Source of the DNA: Lindgomyces ingoldianus
Taxonomy: Eukaryota; Ascomycota; Dothideomycetes; Pleosporales; Lindgomycetaceae
Assembly (NCBI RefSeq): GCF_010093535.1
Contig: NW_022985198.1
Span: forward strand, 324,100 to 388,099
Length of the DNA stretch: 64,000 nucleotides
Direction: 5' to 3'
The translations under genes and the position numbers were made by a program. The notes beneath the pieces are model-generated. The model did not search any database, was not told where the DNA came from, and saw only the letters and a program-made list of their open reading frames with translations. Of the stretch, positions 1 to 10,865 are shown in pieces. Numbering within the stretch: the stretch's first letter is position 1; each line of letters opens with the position of its first letter.

Positions 1-128
1 GGCTTGGCACGGGGTATATAGGCTCCTCGGCCTCCGTACCTCTGCCTCCGACCCTAAGGTTTACTCTCGTTACCCCCCCTATCCTGCATTCCCTCTCTGT
101 GACCTGTGTTTCCTGCTCGATACCTCTC
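1..128. other. GC-richer stub at window edge, unassigned
   Basis: About 128 bp with normal base composition that abut the RIP-mutated tail of a gypsy element. The sequence contains a TATA-like stretch and ends in a CA just before the gypsy homology starts. It may be the end of a short unmutated insertion such as an LTR, but its left end lies outside the window, so neither terminal repeats nor a target duplication can be checked. Confidence 0.3.
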
Positions 129-482
129 ACACTGTGTTCCACATATTATTGCTGCGCTAAGTAGCCTCTAAATCTAACTATCTACCTAGACAGCTAAACT
201 TGCTATCTAAACTTGTTATTATAAACAACAAACTAGAATATGTTATAGAAGATGTTAAATAGATTTAGTTTAATAAAAAAAAACATATCTATAAATACCT
301 TATAAAATAGACTAGATACAACAAACTATTATAGAAACCTGCAGAAGCCCTGCAAAAGAACTCTATAGTAACCTAATTCTACGCCTAATACCTATCTAAA
401 CTAAACCTGTACCCTAATAAAGACAACCTAATGCTAGAACTACTAATGTAAAGGATTCCTTTCCTAATAAGGGGGGGAGTAC
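129..482 (+). mobile_element. 3' end of a first Ty3/gypsy chromovirus copy (chromodomain tail, RIP-mutated)
   Basis: This stretch aligns base for base with 4141-4488, the end of the next gypsy copy. It decodes as the segment after integrase (a degraded form of the HPVFHxSLLR motif) followed by a decayed chromodomain, with many stops. A G-run polypurine tract (about 466-480) lies directly before the LTR at 483. Because the LTR is preceded by this tract it is the 3' LTR of this upstream copy, which is cut by the window edge. Confidence 0.75.
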
Positions 483-800
483 TGTTACAGTATCCTCCCT
501 AGATCCTAGACATAACTGTATTAGACGCGTACTAGAGTATTATTAGTACACGTCTAACATAAACACAACATAACATAGACATAAACTTAAGTATAAACTG
601 CTTTAACACTAACTAAACCTAAAACAGGCTTAATTTATACCTAAAGTGCTTAGACTTCTAAGCTAAGTATTTAATTACTAATTTCCTTCTAAACCTTCCT
701 GTTCCTTACACAACGTCTTGTACCTACTATGATACCTTACGTAGTAATTGAACTAGACCTCCGTGAAGCTCTATAACCTTACTCGTGCACAATTGTGACA
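483..800 (+). repeat. Gypsy LTR, copy 1 (318 bp)
   Basis: Begins TGTTACAG and ends TTGTGACA. Its partner at 4489-4806 has the same 318-bp length and begins TGTCACAG, so the ends are inverted repeats of the TGTCAC/GTGACA type. It is preceded by a polypurine tract and followed by the internal region of the next copy, so two gypsy copies appear to share it, as happens after recombination between LTRs. Confidence 0.8.
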
Positions 801-3800
801 ATGCTTATACTTACACTTAAACAACACTTAAGTAGCACTTAATATAGAAAGTCTCTAAACTTACTTTTTAATAACTTAGAGAAAAACTACTTAAGTAAGG
901 CTAATAAGCTAGGCCTTTTACTAAGATAAGCTATATAAAATAATTTAATAACTACTTAAACTTAAAGAAAAGAAAGCTTTTAAAGAATCTCTACTTACTT
1001 AATTTAAATATAAACTAGAACTTAAACAGTAGATAGACATCTGCTACATAGAACCTGCCCTATTTATAACCTTAGCTTAATAACTAGATTATAAAATCTA
1101 TGTAGTTATAATTTCTAATATAAACTAAGCTCTAGCTCTCTAAAAACACACTAACTTAAAGATAATAGTTTTTTAAGACTACTATAACTTATTACATGTT
1201 TTTTTTAAAACAAGTCTAATAAGCTTTTAATATAATGTCTATATAATTACTAAATAACTTTTAAGCCTAGCAAACAACCTAGTTATAAGCTACTATATAA
1301 AATGTTGCTAAATAAATTAAAAGTGCTCTAAAAATACTTTAATAAAAACTTAAAAAAAAAGTTTATTTCAGCTAGCTTTTTACTAGTAGTGTTACTTATA
1401 CTATTTATAAAGAAACTTAAAAGTAGGCTTTAATTCTACATTAACTACTAAAAACTAAATGCTATTACTATTAAAAACTAATACTTAATTTTTTTTATAA
1501 GAAACTTTAAGCTAACTAAGTAAAGTAAAGTATTTTATAAAGTTAAATATTATTACTACTTTTAATAAGCTAAAAATAGTAAAGAGTAATAAGTAGCTAA
1601 CAGTGTTTTAAACCTAATATAAACTATTTAAGTACTTAGTAATGCCTTTTAGCTTAGCTAACACGCCTAGTACTTTTTAATATTTTGTAAATAACTTACT
1701 CTAACTCTACCTAGACATGTTCTACACTATATATATTAATAATATTTTAATTTATAGTAATAGCTTTTTAGAGTATAAACAGCATGTACGCCTAGTGCTA
1801 AAGGCTATAGAAGAAGCAGGTCTATAACTTAACATAGACAAATATAAGTTCTACTAATTAAAAGTTATGTATTTAGAATATGTAATCTTTATAGATAGCA
1901 TTTAAATAGACTCTATTAAAGTTTAGACTATACTAGATTAGTAATACTTAAAAAATATAAAGAATATTTAAGCCTTTATAAAATTTACTAACTTTTACTA
2001 ATAATTTATTAACAACTTTTTACAGTAAGTAAGCTTTATAATTACACTTATTAAAAAAAAAATTTAATTTAACTTTAACTTAAATTACTAATAGTTTTTT
2101 AACTAGCTAAAGAAAGCCTTTACTAAAGCTTTAATACTTTACTACTTTAACTTTAAACTACTAATACTTATAGAAGCTAATGCTTTAGACTACATAGTAG
2201 TAGAAGTTCTCTTTTAGACTAAGCTAGATAAGACTATTAAGCCTATTATATACTTCTTAAAAAGAATAAGTTCTGTAGAAAGTAATTATAAAATCTATAA
2301 TAAGAAATTACTTACTATAGTACACTACTTTAAATAATAGCAACCTAAACTAGAAGGTGCAGCGCATCTAATATAAGTTCTATTTAACTATAAAAACTTA
2401 CAGTACTTTATAACTATAAAATAACTTAGCTACTAATAAGCTTATTAGTTTAAATACTTATTTTATTTTAATTTTAAAATTACTTATTATTCTAGTTAAA
2501 ATAGAGAGAAACTAGATGCTTTTATAAAGTAATCTTAAAACATCTTTACTTAAAAAGAAGTGTAAAAAGCTTAATACTAAACTTTACTTTAACTTAAGCT
2601 ATTTTTAAACCTTAACTTAAATAAAATAAATTAGATAATTAATTAAATTATTACTAATAAGTATTTAAATAATAAATTTATCTAAGAAACTTTAGACTTA
2701 CTTTAAAACAGCGCTAGTTAGTTAAAGAAAGTAATACTAGCTAACTATAAAAACTAAAATAGTAAGCTATATTACTATAACTAACTTATAATTTTTAATT
2801 TTAATAAACTAAGAATTAAACTACTCTAAATTATACACAACTTGCCTATTAAAAGACACCTAAGCAGAGGAAAGACTCTTAACCTACTATAGAGAGAGTA
2901 CTACTAGCCCTGCATGTTCTATACTGTACACTAATATATATTATGTTGCTATACTTATGTAACGATTCTCATGAATCGTTCCATCTCGGGTCGCCCCGGA
3001 ACCTATCTGAAGGGTCTCCGTATCGGCTCCGACCCTGACTCGACTCTGCCCGGCCCCCTGCTGTTACCCCTATTCCCTCATGTATTTAGTTGCACCTCGC
3101 CCCCGTAGCTAGCTCGGTAGTTTTCTGATATCCTTTCGTACAAGGCCTATAGGTGTCAATGGCATTCCCAGGTTCAGAGTCCCCACGCACTCCCATATGC
3201 CTCTGAGTGGACTCCCACCGCATTCGGATCCATTGTCTTGCCTGCGCCGTTACAACTTACTGTAAAGTAAAGGCCTTTTAAGAAAAGTATAATAGCCTAC
3301 TTAAACTACTTCTAATCTCTAAATAAGCTTAAAAAAACATATTAATTAATTTTATTATAAACCTACTCTTATTTAAAAGGTATATAAATATTATAGTAGT
3401 TATTAATTACTTAACTAAGTTTTAACATCTAATACTATGTTTTTTTATAACTGCCTCTAATATAGCCTAGTTATTCTACTAATATGTATAAGTTTACTAT
3501 AGCTTACCTAACATAATTATATTAGACAGAGGTACATAGTTTATCTTAGCCTTTTAAAACAAACTTTATAAATAGCTCTAAATTATCCTTTATTTATCTA
3601 TAGCTTTTTACTTAAAGACTAATAGCTAAACTAAGAACATAAACACTATAATAAAATAAGTTCTATAAGTGTACACAAACTACTAGTAGAATAACTAAGT
3701 AAAATAGTTAGCTATAGCATAGTTTAAAGCTAATAATATAATATTTAAATTAACATAAGTATCTCTATTTTTAGCAAACTATAAATACTACTTTTAAATA

Positions 3801-4488
3801 AAATTTAAACTACTTTTAAATACCTCTTAACTAACTTATTAATTTATATAAGTAATAGATGTAAATAGACTTATTAATAAAATTTAAAATATATTTAAAT
3901 ATATTTATAAAAAGCTTATATAAGCTTAAGCTTTTTAATAAAAGTACATAAATAGATTTTAAACCTCTGCCCCTGTGTATACAGCTAGTAAGAAGGTCTA
4001 GCTAGACATTAGAAATATCTAAATAAACTAATAATTAAAGAAACTTAATTAAAAGAACTTTAGCCCCTTTATAGTAGCCTATATAGTTTTATTACATGCT
4101 TACTAATTAATTCTACCTAATAGTATAAAAATACACTCTATGTTCTACATATTATTACTGCGCTAAGTAGCCCTTAAATTTAACTATTTATCTAGACAGC
4201 TAAACCTGCTACCTAAACTTATTATTATAAATAATAAACTAGAATACATTATAAAAGATGTTAAATAAATTTAGTTTAATAAGAAAAAACATATTTATAA
4301 ATACTTTATAAAATAAACTAGATATAATAAACTGTTTTAAGAACTTATAAAAGCTTTATAAAAGAACTTTATAGTAACTTAATTCTACGCCTAATACTTA
4401 TCTAAACTAAACCTATACTCTAATAAAAACAACCTAATGCTAGAACTACTAATGTAAAGGATTCCCTTCTTAATAAGGGGGGGGGTAC
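801..4488 (+). mobile_element. Ty3/gypsy chromovirus internal region, RIP-degraded, gag missing
   Basis: Conceptual translation of the plus strand, read through dozens of stops, gives the order of a chromovirus Pol: a reverse transcriptase leader near 860-1500, RT core with remnants of the MPFGLTNAP and YLDDILIYS motifs near 1640-1760, RNase H with degraded KITYxPGK and DALTR blocks up to about 2520, integrase (about 2830-4080) with a degraded VGDEVWLD block near 3980, and a chromodomain (about 4200-4400). Translation starts only a short way before RT, so gag and protease are absent or beyond recognition. The base composition is extremely TA-rich and no frame is open. A solo LTR interrupts it at 2958-3254. 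The polypurine tract before 4489 marks the end. Confidence 0.85.
2958..3254. mobile_element. Unmutated solo LTR (297 bp) with 5-bp target duplication
   Basis: A GC-rich island inside the AT-rich gypsy element. It begins TGTAACG and ends CGTTACA, a perfect 7-bp terminal inverted repeat. It is flanked on both sides by the 5-bp direct repeat ACTTA (2953-2957 and 3255-3259). Those are the hallmarks of a solo LTR left by LTR-LTR recombination. It carries little sign of RIP, so it arrived after the host element had been mutated or was too short to be recognised. It is unrelated in sequence to the LTRs at 483 and 4489. Confidence 0.9.
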
Positions 4489-4806
4489 TGTCACAGTATC
4501 CTCCCTAGATACTAGACATAACTGTATTAGATGTGTACTAGAGTATTATTAGTGCACGTCTAACATAAATATAACATAACATAGACATAAACTTAAGCAT
4601 AAACTGCCTTAACACTAACTAAACTTAAAATAGGCTTAATTTATACTTAAAGCGCTTAGACTTTTAAGCTAAGTATTTAATTACTAATTTTCTTCTAAAC
4701 CTTTCTATTCCTTACACAACGTCTTGTACTTACTATAATACCTTACATAGTAATTAAACTAGACCTCTGTGAAGCTCTATAACCTTACTCGTGCACAATC
4801 GTGACA
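4489..4806 (+). repeat. Gypsy LTR, copy 2 (318 bp)
   Basis: Same length and nearly the same sequence as the LTR at 483-800, with scattered transitions. It begins TGTCACAG after a polypurine tract of ten Gs and ends CGTGACA. It closes the gypsy element that begins at 801. Confidence 0.85.
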
Positions 4807-4820
4807 ATAGTCTTATACTA

Positions 4821-5315
4821 ACATACTTTACAGGCGAGTTGCTTACACACCTAAGTTACTTACTTTTACTAAAACCCTACTAAACTACTCTTTCTACACT
4901 AATGCATTCCCTATAACACTACTTAGACATGCTAAAAGAATGTTAGATATAGCTTACACTCTAAGCTTTTAAATAAAACATAAAACTTTTAAAGAAATGT
5001 GCTACAGCTATGTGTAAAGTTTTATAAAAGATAATAAATAACTATAGCACTAGATAACCTTTATAAGCTAATTCTACAGCTAAATTACAAAAGCTAAGTA
5101 ATAAAAAAAAGTAGGTAATTATTAAGACTATACTTAAGCTATATGTGCAAGGAATTTCCTCTTAAATAGCATTTATAGCTAATATAGCTAATTCTTTGCA
5201 CAATAAGCATAATCTAGGCTATGTTTACATAAACTAGCCTAGTACATTTATAAAGCGTTATTTAAAGCTTAAAGTAAAGTTTTAAGTGTAAGTATAGTTA
5301 AAAGATATTTAGCTA
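4821..5315 (+). mobile_element. Fot1/pogo-like element, 5' end fragment (left arm of a composite)
   Basis: Starts with the family terminal repeat (ACATACTTTACAGGCGAGTT, a mutated form of ACGTACTTCATAGGCGAGTT) directly after a TA dinucleotide. It matches the first ~490 bp of the full copies in the transposase-plus orientation, then stops where the full copy at 5316 is inserted. Together with 7182-7833 it forms an inverted pair of 5' ends around that insertion. Confidence 0.75.
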
Positions 5316-7179
5316 ATGTACTTTATAGGCAAGTTGCTTACACACCTAAGTTACTTACTTTTACTAAGACTTTACAACACTACTCTTTCTACACTAATGT
5401 ATTCTTAATAACATGACTTAAATGTGTTAAAGGAATATTAGATGCAGCTTACACTTTAGGCTTTTAAATAAAATGTAACACTTTTTAAGTAATACACTAT
5501 AGCTATCTATAAAGTCTTTTAAAAGATAATAAGTAACTAACACACTAAATAACTTTTCTAAGCTAATTATATAGCTAACTTATAAAAGCTAGATAATAAT
5601 AAAAAGTAGGTAATTATTTAGCATATACTTAAGCTAGATGTGCAAGGATTTCCCCCCTAGCTAGTAGCTATAGCTAATATAGCTAATTCTTTACACGCTA
5701 AGCATAATATAGGCTATATTAGTATAAACTAGCTTAATATATTTATTAAGTGTTACTTAAAGCTTAAAGTAAAGTTTAAGTATAACTATAACTATAAAAA
5801 AGCTTTTTATAAAAATTTTATAGTAATTTAAAGCTAGTTTAACCTTATAAAAAATATTAAAGCTAAGTATAGCATTTAAAATAATAACATATATAACTTT
5901 AATAAAATAAAGTTTATAATAAGCTAAATATCTACTAAAGTAGTTATTATAAGTTTAGAAAGATAAGAATAGCTAAAAGTAGTCTAGCTAAGTAACTAGA
6001 AGTAGACAATAGCTATTTAGAGCATTAATGCTAAAAAGTAGGCTATTTTACTTTTTATTATTTTTTAGAGTAGCAACTACTTTTTAAACTAGTATAAGAA
6101 AAAAAATCTACTTTAGAATTAAGTTATTATAATCTCTAAGTGTAGCTAGACTACTAATTAGCTTAGTCTAGACTAGTTAAAGCACTTTAATATGCATATA
6201 AAAAAGTGTACTATTAGCAGCTACTATCTACTAGTTATTAATAGCTATAAAAGCTATAACTTACTTTATTTTTAGTAATACTATAAAAATAAAAAAATTA
6301 TTACTATTTATATACTTTTTTACTTATTACACTTTTTATAGCTACTTAATATAAGTTGTTTTACTTTTTTAAAAAAAGTATATAAGCGCTAAGCTAAAAA
6401 CTTTATGCATAACTAAATTACTTATATTATAAAAATAAAGTTTTTACTATGCTTTAAAGTAGCTTATAATACTATAATTACTTTTAGTAATATTTAAAAA
6501 AAGTTTTAAAGCACTAGATTAGTTCTTTTTAACTTATAATAAGTTATAATAAGCTTTAATATAAAGTTACACACTTTATTACTACTACTACTTATATATA
6601 ATAAGCTCTAGTAGTTATAAACCTTAAGTAATACTTTAAAACTTAAGTTATAATTAATACTTATAAAAAAAATTTTAAAAGTATATAAATAGTTTACTAA
6701 CTTTTATAGTTAAAGTGTTTAAAAAAGTTTTAAAAAGAGTAGTAATAATTATATATAAGCTAGTGTTAGTGTAATAGAAAATTACTAAGCTTTAAGCAGC
6801 TAATAAGGCTACTACATAACATAAATTACATAAAAAAAAGTAAATTAAAGTAAAAAAAACTTTAATAATTTAAAAAAGCTTATACTTATTAGCTCTAAAG
6901 AAGTTTAAAGCGCACAGTAATAAAAAAAAGGCAAAAAAGTAGGTGTAAGCTAAAGTAGATAAGCTATTCTAAAGGCGCTACAGATAGTGCAATTAGACTA
7001 GGCATAACACGCAAATGTGTAAGTAAGAAGTAGAAGTAGTATCTAAATAATATCCTAGGCTATACTATACTATATAGTGCTAGAGCGGGTTATTATAGGC
7101 TATAATAGAGTTTGTTAGGGTGGGGTCTTAGCAAAAGTAAGCAACTTAGGTGTGTGAGCAACTCGCCTATAAAGTACGT
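5316..7179 (+). mobile_element. Full-length Fot1/pogo-like DNA transposon, copy A (1864 bp, RIP-dead)
   Basis: Bounded by inverted terminal repeats of about 55 bp and by TA on both sides (5314-5315 and 7180-7181), the target site of the Tc1/mariner-pogo group; the length fits the Fot1 family. The plus strand near 6120-6420 decodes, through stops, to the DDE transposase blocks: a degraded NGWTTNELGLxWLKHF segment, the catalytic DGH block now reading N-S-Y, and a block resembling LQPLDVGCFGPLKRAYGR. All those substitutions are G-to-A or C-to-T. No open frame remains, so it cannot encode a transposase. Confidence 0.85.
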
Positions 7180-7181
7180 TA

Positions 7182-7833
7182 ATTATAAACCTTATTTTAC
7201 TAAAGTTATATATGTTATTATTCTAGATGCTATACTTAGCTTTAATATTCTCTATAAGGCTAAACCTACTTTAAATTACTCTAGAACTCTTATAAAAAGC
7301 TCTTTTATAGTTACACTTATGCTTAAACATTACTTTAAGCTTTAAATAACACTTTATAAACATACTAGGCTAGTTTATATAAACATACTAGGCTAGTTTA
7401 TATAAACATACTAGGCTAGTTTATATAAACATAGCCTAGATTACACTTAGCGCGCAAAGAATTAGCTATATTAGCTATAAATGCTATCTAAGGGGAAATT
7501 TCTTGCGCATATAGCTTAATTATAGTCTTAATAATTACTTACTTCTTTTTATTACTTAGCTTTTATAATTTAGCTATAAAATTAGCTTATAAAGGTTGTC
7601 TAGCGCTATAGTTATTTATTATCTTTTATAAAACTTTATATATAGCTGTAGCATGTTTCTTTAAAAGTTTTATGTTTTATTTAAAAGCTTAGAGTGTAAG
7701 CTATATCTAACATTTTTTTTAGCATATCTAAGTAGTGTTATAAGGAATGCATTAGTGTAGAAAGAGTAGTTTAGTAGGGTCTTAGCAAAAGTAAGTAACT
7801 TAGGTGTGTAAGCAACTTGCCTGTGAAGTACGT
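7182..7833 (-). mobile_element. Fot1/pogo-like element, inverted 5' end fragment (right arm of a composite)
   Basis: Matches the ~650 bp at the right end of copies 9000-10865 and 14312-16177 (transposase on the minus strand) and ends in the terminal repeat GTACGT followed by TA (7834-7835). With 4821-5315 it makes an inverted pair of the same transposon end, so without the nested copy A the composite would be about 1.15 kb with very long inverted repeats and a TA on each side. The only open frames are short accidental ones. Confidence 0.75.
7356..7424. repeat. 23-bp tandem triplication
   Basis: Three perfect head-to-tail copies of a 23-bp unit that reads ATAAACATACTAGGCTAGTT plus TAT, followed by a degenerate fourth start. 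The homologous position of the other Fot1-like copies has the unit only once, so the triplication is private to this fragment. The unit contains the near-palindrome ACTAGGCTAGT. Confidence 0.9.
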
Positions 7834-7835
7834 TA

Positions 7836-8999
7836 TATAATGTTGCACTATGCTTAGACCTGTTATGCAACTTAGTCTTGTTTTACCTACTGTAGTAAAA
7901 AGGAATTTAGTAAAATATATAAGTAGAGCTAACTACTTTAAAGGCTTTAAATAAAATAATAATTAAAAATTTTATAAAAATTTATAGCTAATAGGTGTTA
8001 GAGTACTATTTACTATAAAAAAGCTTATATTATACATATATAATTAACATAAGAACTAAACATAGTCTATAAAAGGCATTAGTAAAGCTATAGCATAAGC
8101 GTCTTAGACACTCTAGACTAGCTATACTTAAACACTTTATATAGTAAGCTAAAGAAGTATAAATTAAAAAATTATAATAGTTTAATATAACTTATATAGT
8201 AGAGCTAAAATATAATAATAAATTAGCTACACACTATAAATTAGTAATAGTAGACTTAGTAAAAAACTATTAATTAATTTTTATACATATAAAGTATAAA
8301 GCATTATAAAAAAGTAAAGTTAAATGCTAATTACTAATAAGTATTTTAGCCTTTAGTAGAACCTTTACTTTAAAGATAATAAGCTTACTAAATTAATTAT
8401 TAAAGCTTTTATAATTTTTTTTAAAAAACTATTATAATATTACTATAAAAGTTATTAAAGCTAATAATAAGATTATAATAGTAAAACTAGAGGTAAAACA
8501 CTAGCTAGCATTACATAAAATAACTATTAAGCCTTTAGCACTAGATACATAAGCCTAGAATAGAGAAGCTAAATGCTTAAAAAGTGTAAATAAAAAAAGT
8601 TATAAGCTATATAACTAGATGCTAACTTACTATAGAATATATAGCTATACATTACTAAAGCTAGTGTATACCTATATAATTAAACACTAAACTATGCTAA
8701 TAACTAAAAGACACTATATAAAATCTTCTTTATATAAGTAGCTTTAAATAATAAAGTTATTATATTAATTTAATAGCTAAGCTTTACATATCTAAAAGCT
8801 TATAGCTATAAAGTATTTATAATAACTAATAACATACATTAGAATAAATCTAAGCTATAAAGACTAGACGTAAAGGCGTAGATTAGATATCTAGTTAAGT
8901 ACTAATTATTAAACATCTACTATGTATAGATACTACTACTAGTAAAAGTAATTTATACATATAATATTATTTTTAATAAATACTTAATTTTTAGTAGTA
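7836..8999 (+). mobile_element. Ty1/copia element, integrase part (RIP-degraded)
   Basis: Plus-strand translation through stops gives a copia-type GAG-pre-integrase motif near 8080-8150 (degraded form of LWHRRLGHxxLxxLxxL) followed by remnants of the integrase core. The open frame is destroyed. The element continues after the Fot1-like insertion at 9000-10865 with its reverse transcriptase. The gag end is missing, because the left neighbour is the Fot1-like composite. Confidence 0.7.
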
Positions 9000-10865
9000 A
9001 CGTACTTCATAGGCGAGTTGCTTACACACCTGAGTTGCTTACTTTTGCTAAGACCCCACCCTAACAAACTCTATTATAGCCTATAACAACCCGCTCTGGC
9101 ACTATATAGTACAGTACAGCCTAGAATATTATTTAGATACTACTTCTACTTCTTACTTACATATTTGCGTGTTATGCCTAGTCTAATTACACTGTCTGCA
9201 GCGCCTTTAGAATAGCTTACTTACTTTAGCTTACACCTGCTTCTTTACCTTCTTTTTATTACTGCGCACTCTAAACTCTTTTAAAGCTATTAAGTGTAAG
9301 CTTTTTTAAATTATTAAAGTTTTTTCTACTTTAATCTGCTTTTTTTTATGTAATTTATATTATATAGTAGCTTTATTAGCTGCTTAAAGCTTAGTAATTT
9401 CTTATTATGCTAACACTAGCTTATGTGTAATTATTACTACTTTTTTTAAAACTTTTTTAAACACTTTAACTATAAAAGTTAGTAAACTATTTATATGCTT
9501 CTAAATTTTAATTTTTATAAGTATTAATTATAACTTAAGTTCTAAAGTATTACTTAAGGTTTATAACTACTAAGGCTTGTTATATATAAGTAGTAGTAGT
9601 AATAAAGTGCGTAACTTTATATTAAGGCTTATTATAACTTATTATAAGTTAAAAGGAACTAATTTAGCGCTTTAAAACTCTTTTTAAATATTACTAAAAG
9701 TAATTATAGTATTATAAGCTACTTTAAAGCATAGTAGAAACTTTATTTTTATAATATAAGTAATTTAGTTGCGCATAAAGTTTTTAGCTTAGCACTTATA
9801 TACTTTCTTTAAAAAAGTAAAACAACCTACATTAAGTAGCTATAAAAAGTGTAATAAGTAAAAAAGTATATAAATAGTAATAATCTTATTATTTTTATAG
9901 TATTACTAAAAATAAAGTAAGTTATAGCTTTTATAGCTATTAATAACTAGTAGATAGTAGCTGCTAATAGTACACTTCTTTATATGCGCGTTAAAGTGCT
10001 TTAACTAGTCTAGACTAAGCTAATTAGTAGTCTAGCTGCGCTTAAAGATTATAATAACTTAATTTTAAAGTAGATTTTCTTTCTTATACTAGTTTAAAAA
10101 GTAGTTACTACTCTAAAAGATAATAAAAAGCAAAATAGCCTACTTTTTAGCATTAATGCCTTAGATAGCTGTTGTCTACTTCTAGTTACCTAGCTAGACT
10201 ACTTTTAGCTGTTCTTATCTCTCTAAACCTATAACAACTGCTCTAGTAGATATCTAGCCTATTATAAACTTTATTTTATTAAAGTTATACATGTTGTTAT
10301 TTTAGATACTATACTTAGCTTTAATATTCTTTATAAAGTTAAACTAGCCTTAAATTACTATAAAAATTTTATAAAAAGCTTTTTTATAGTTATACTTACA
10401 CTTAAACTTTACTTTAAGCTTTAAGTAACACTTAATAAACATATTAAGCTAGTTTATGCTAATATAGCCTATATTATGCTTAGTATGTAAAGAATTAGCT
10501 ATATTAGCTATAGCTACTAGCTAGAGGGGAAATCCTTACGCATCTAGCTTAAGTATGTGCTAAATAATTACCTACTCTTTGTTATTATTTAGCTTTTATA
10601 AGTTAGCTATATAATTAGCTTAAAAAAGTTGTCTAGTGTGTTAGTTACTTATTATTTTTTAAAAGACTTTATAGATAGCTGCAGTGCGTTAGTTAGAAAG
10701 TATTATGTTTTATTTAAAAGCCTAAAGTGTAAGCTACATCTAATGTTTCTTTAACATATTTAAGTAGTGTTATTAAGAATGCATTAGTGTAGAAAGAGTA
10801 GTGTAGTAGAGTCTTAGCAAAAGTAAGCAACTTAGGTGTGTGAGCAACTCGCCTATAAAGTACGT
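9000..10865 (-). mobile_element. Full-length Fot1/pogo-like DNA transposon, copy D (1866 bp) nested in copia
   Basis: Terminal inverted repeats of about 55 bp begin ACGTACTTCATAGGCGAGTT and are flanked by TA at 8998-8999 and 10866-10867. The reverse complement carries the same degraded DDE transposase as copy A, including the WTTNEL- and LQPLDV-like blocks. Copia sequence lies on both sides (integrase to the left, reverse transcriptase to the right), so this copy jumped into the copia element. It is somewhat less degraded than copy E but still full of stops. Confidence 0.88.
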
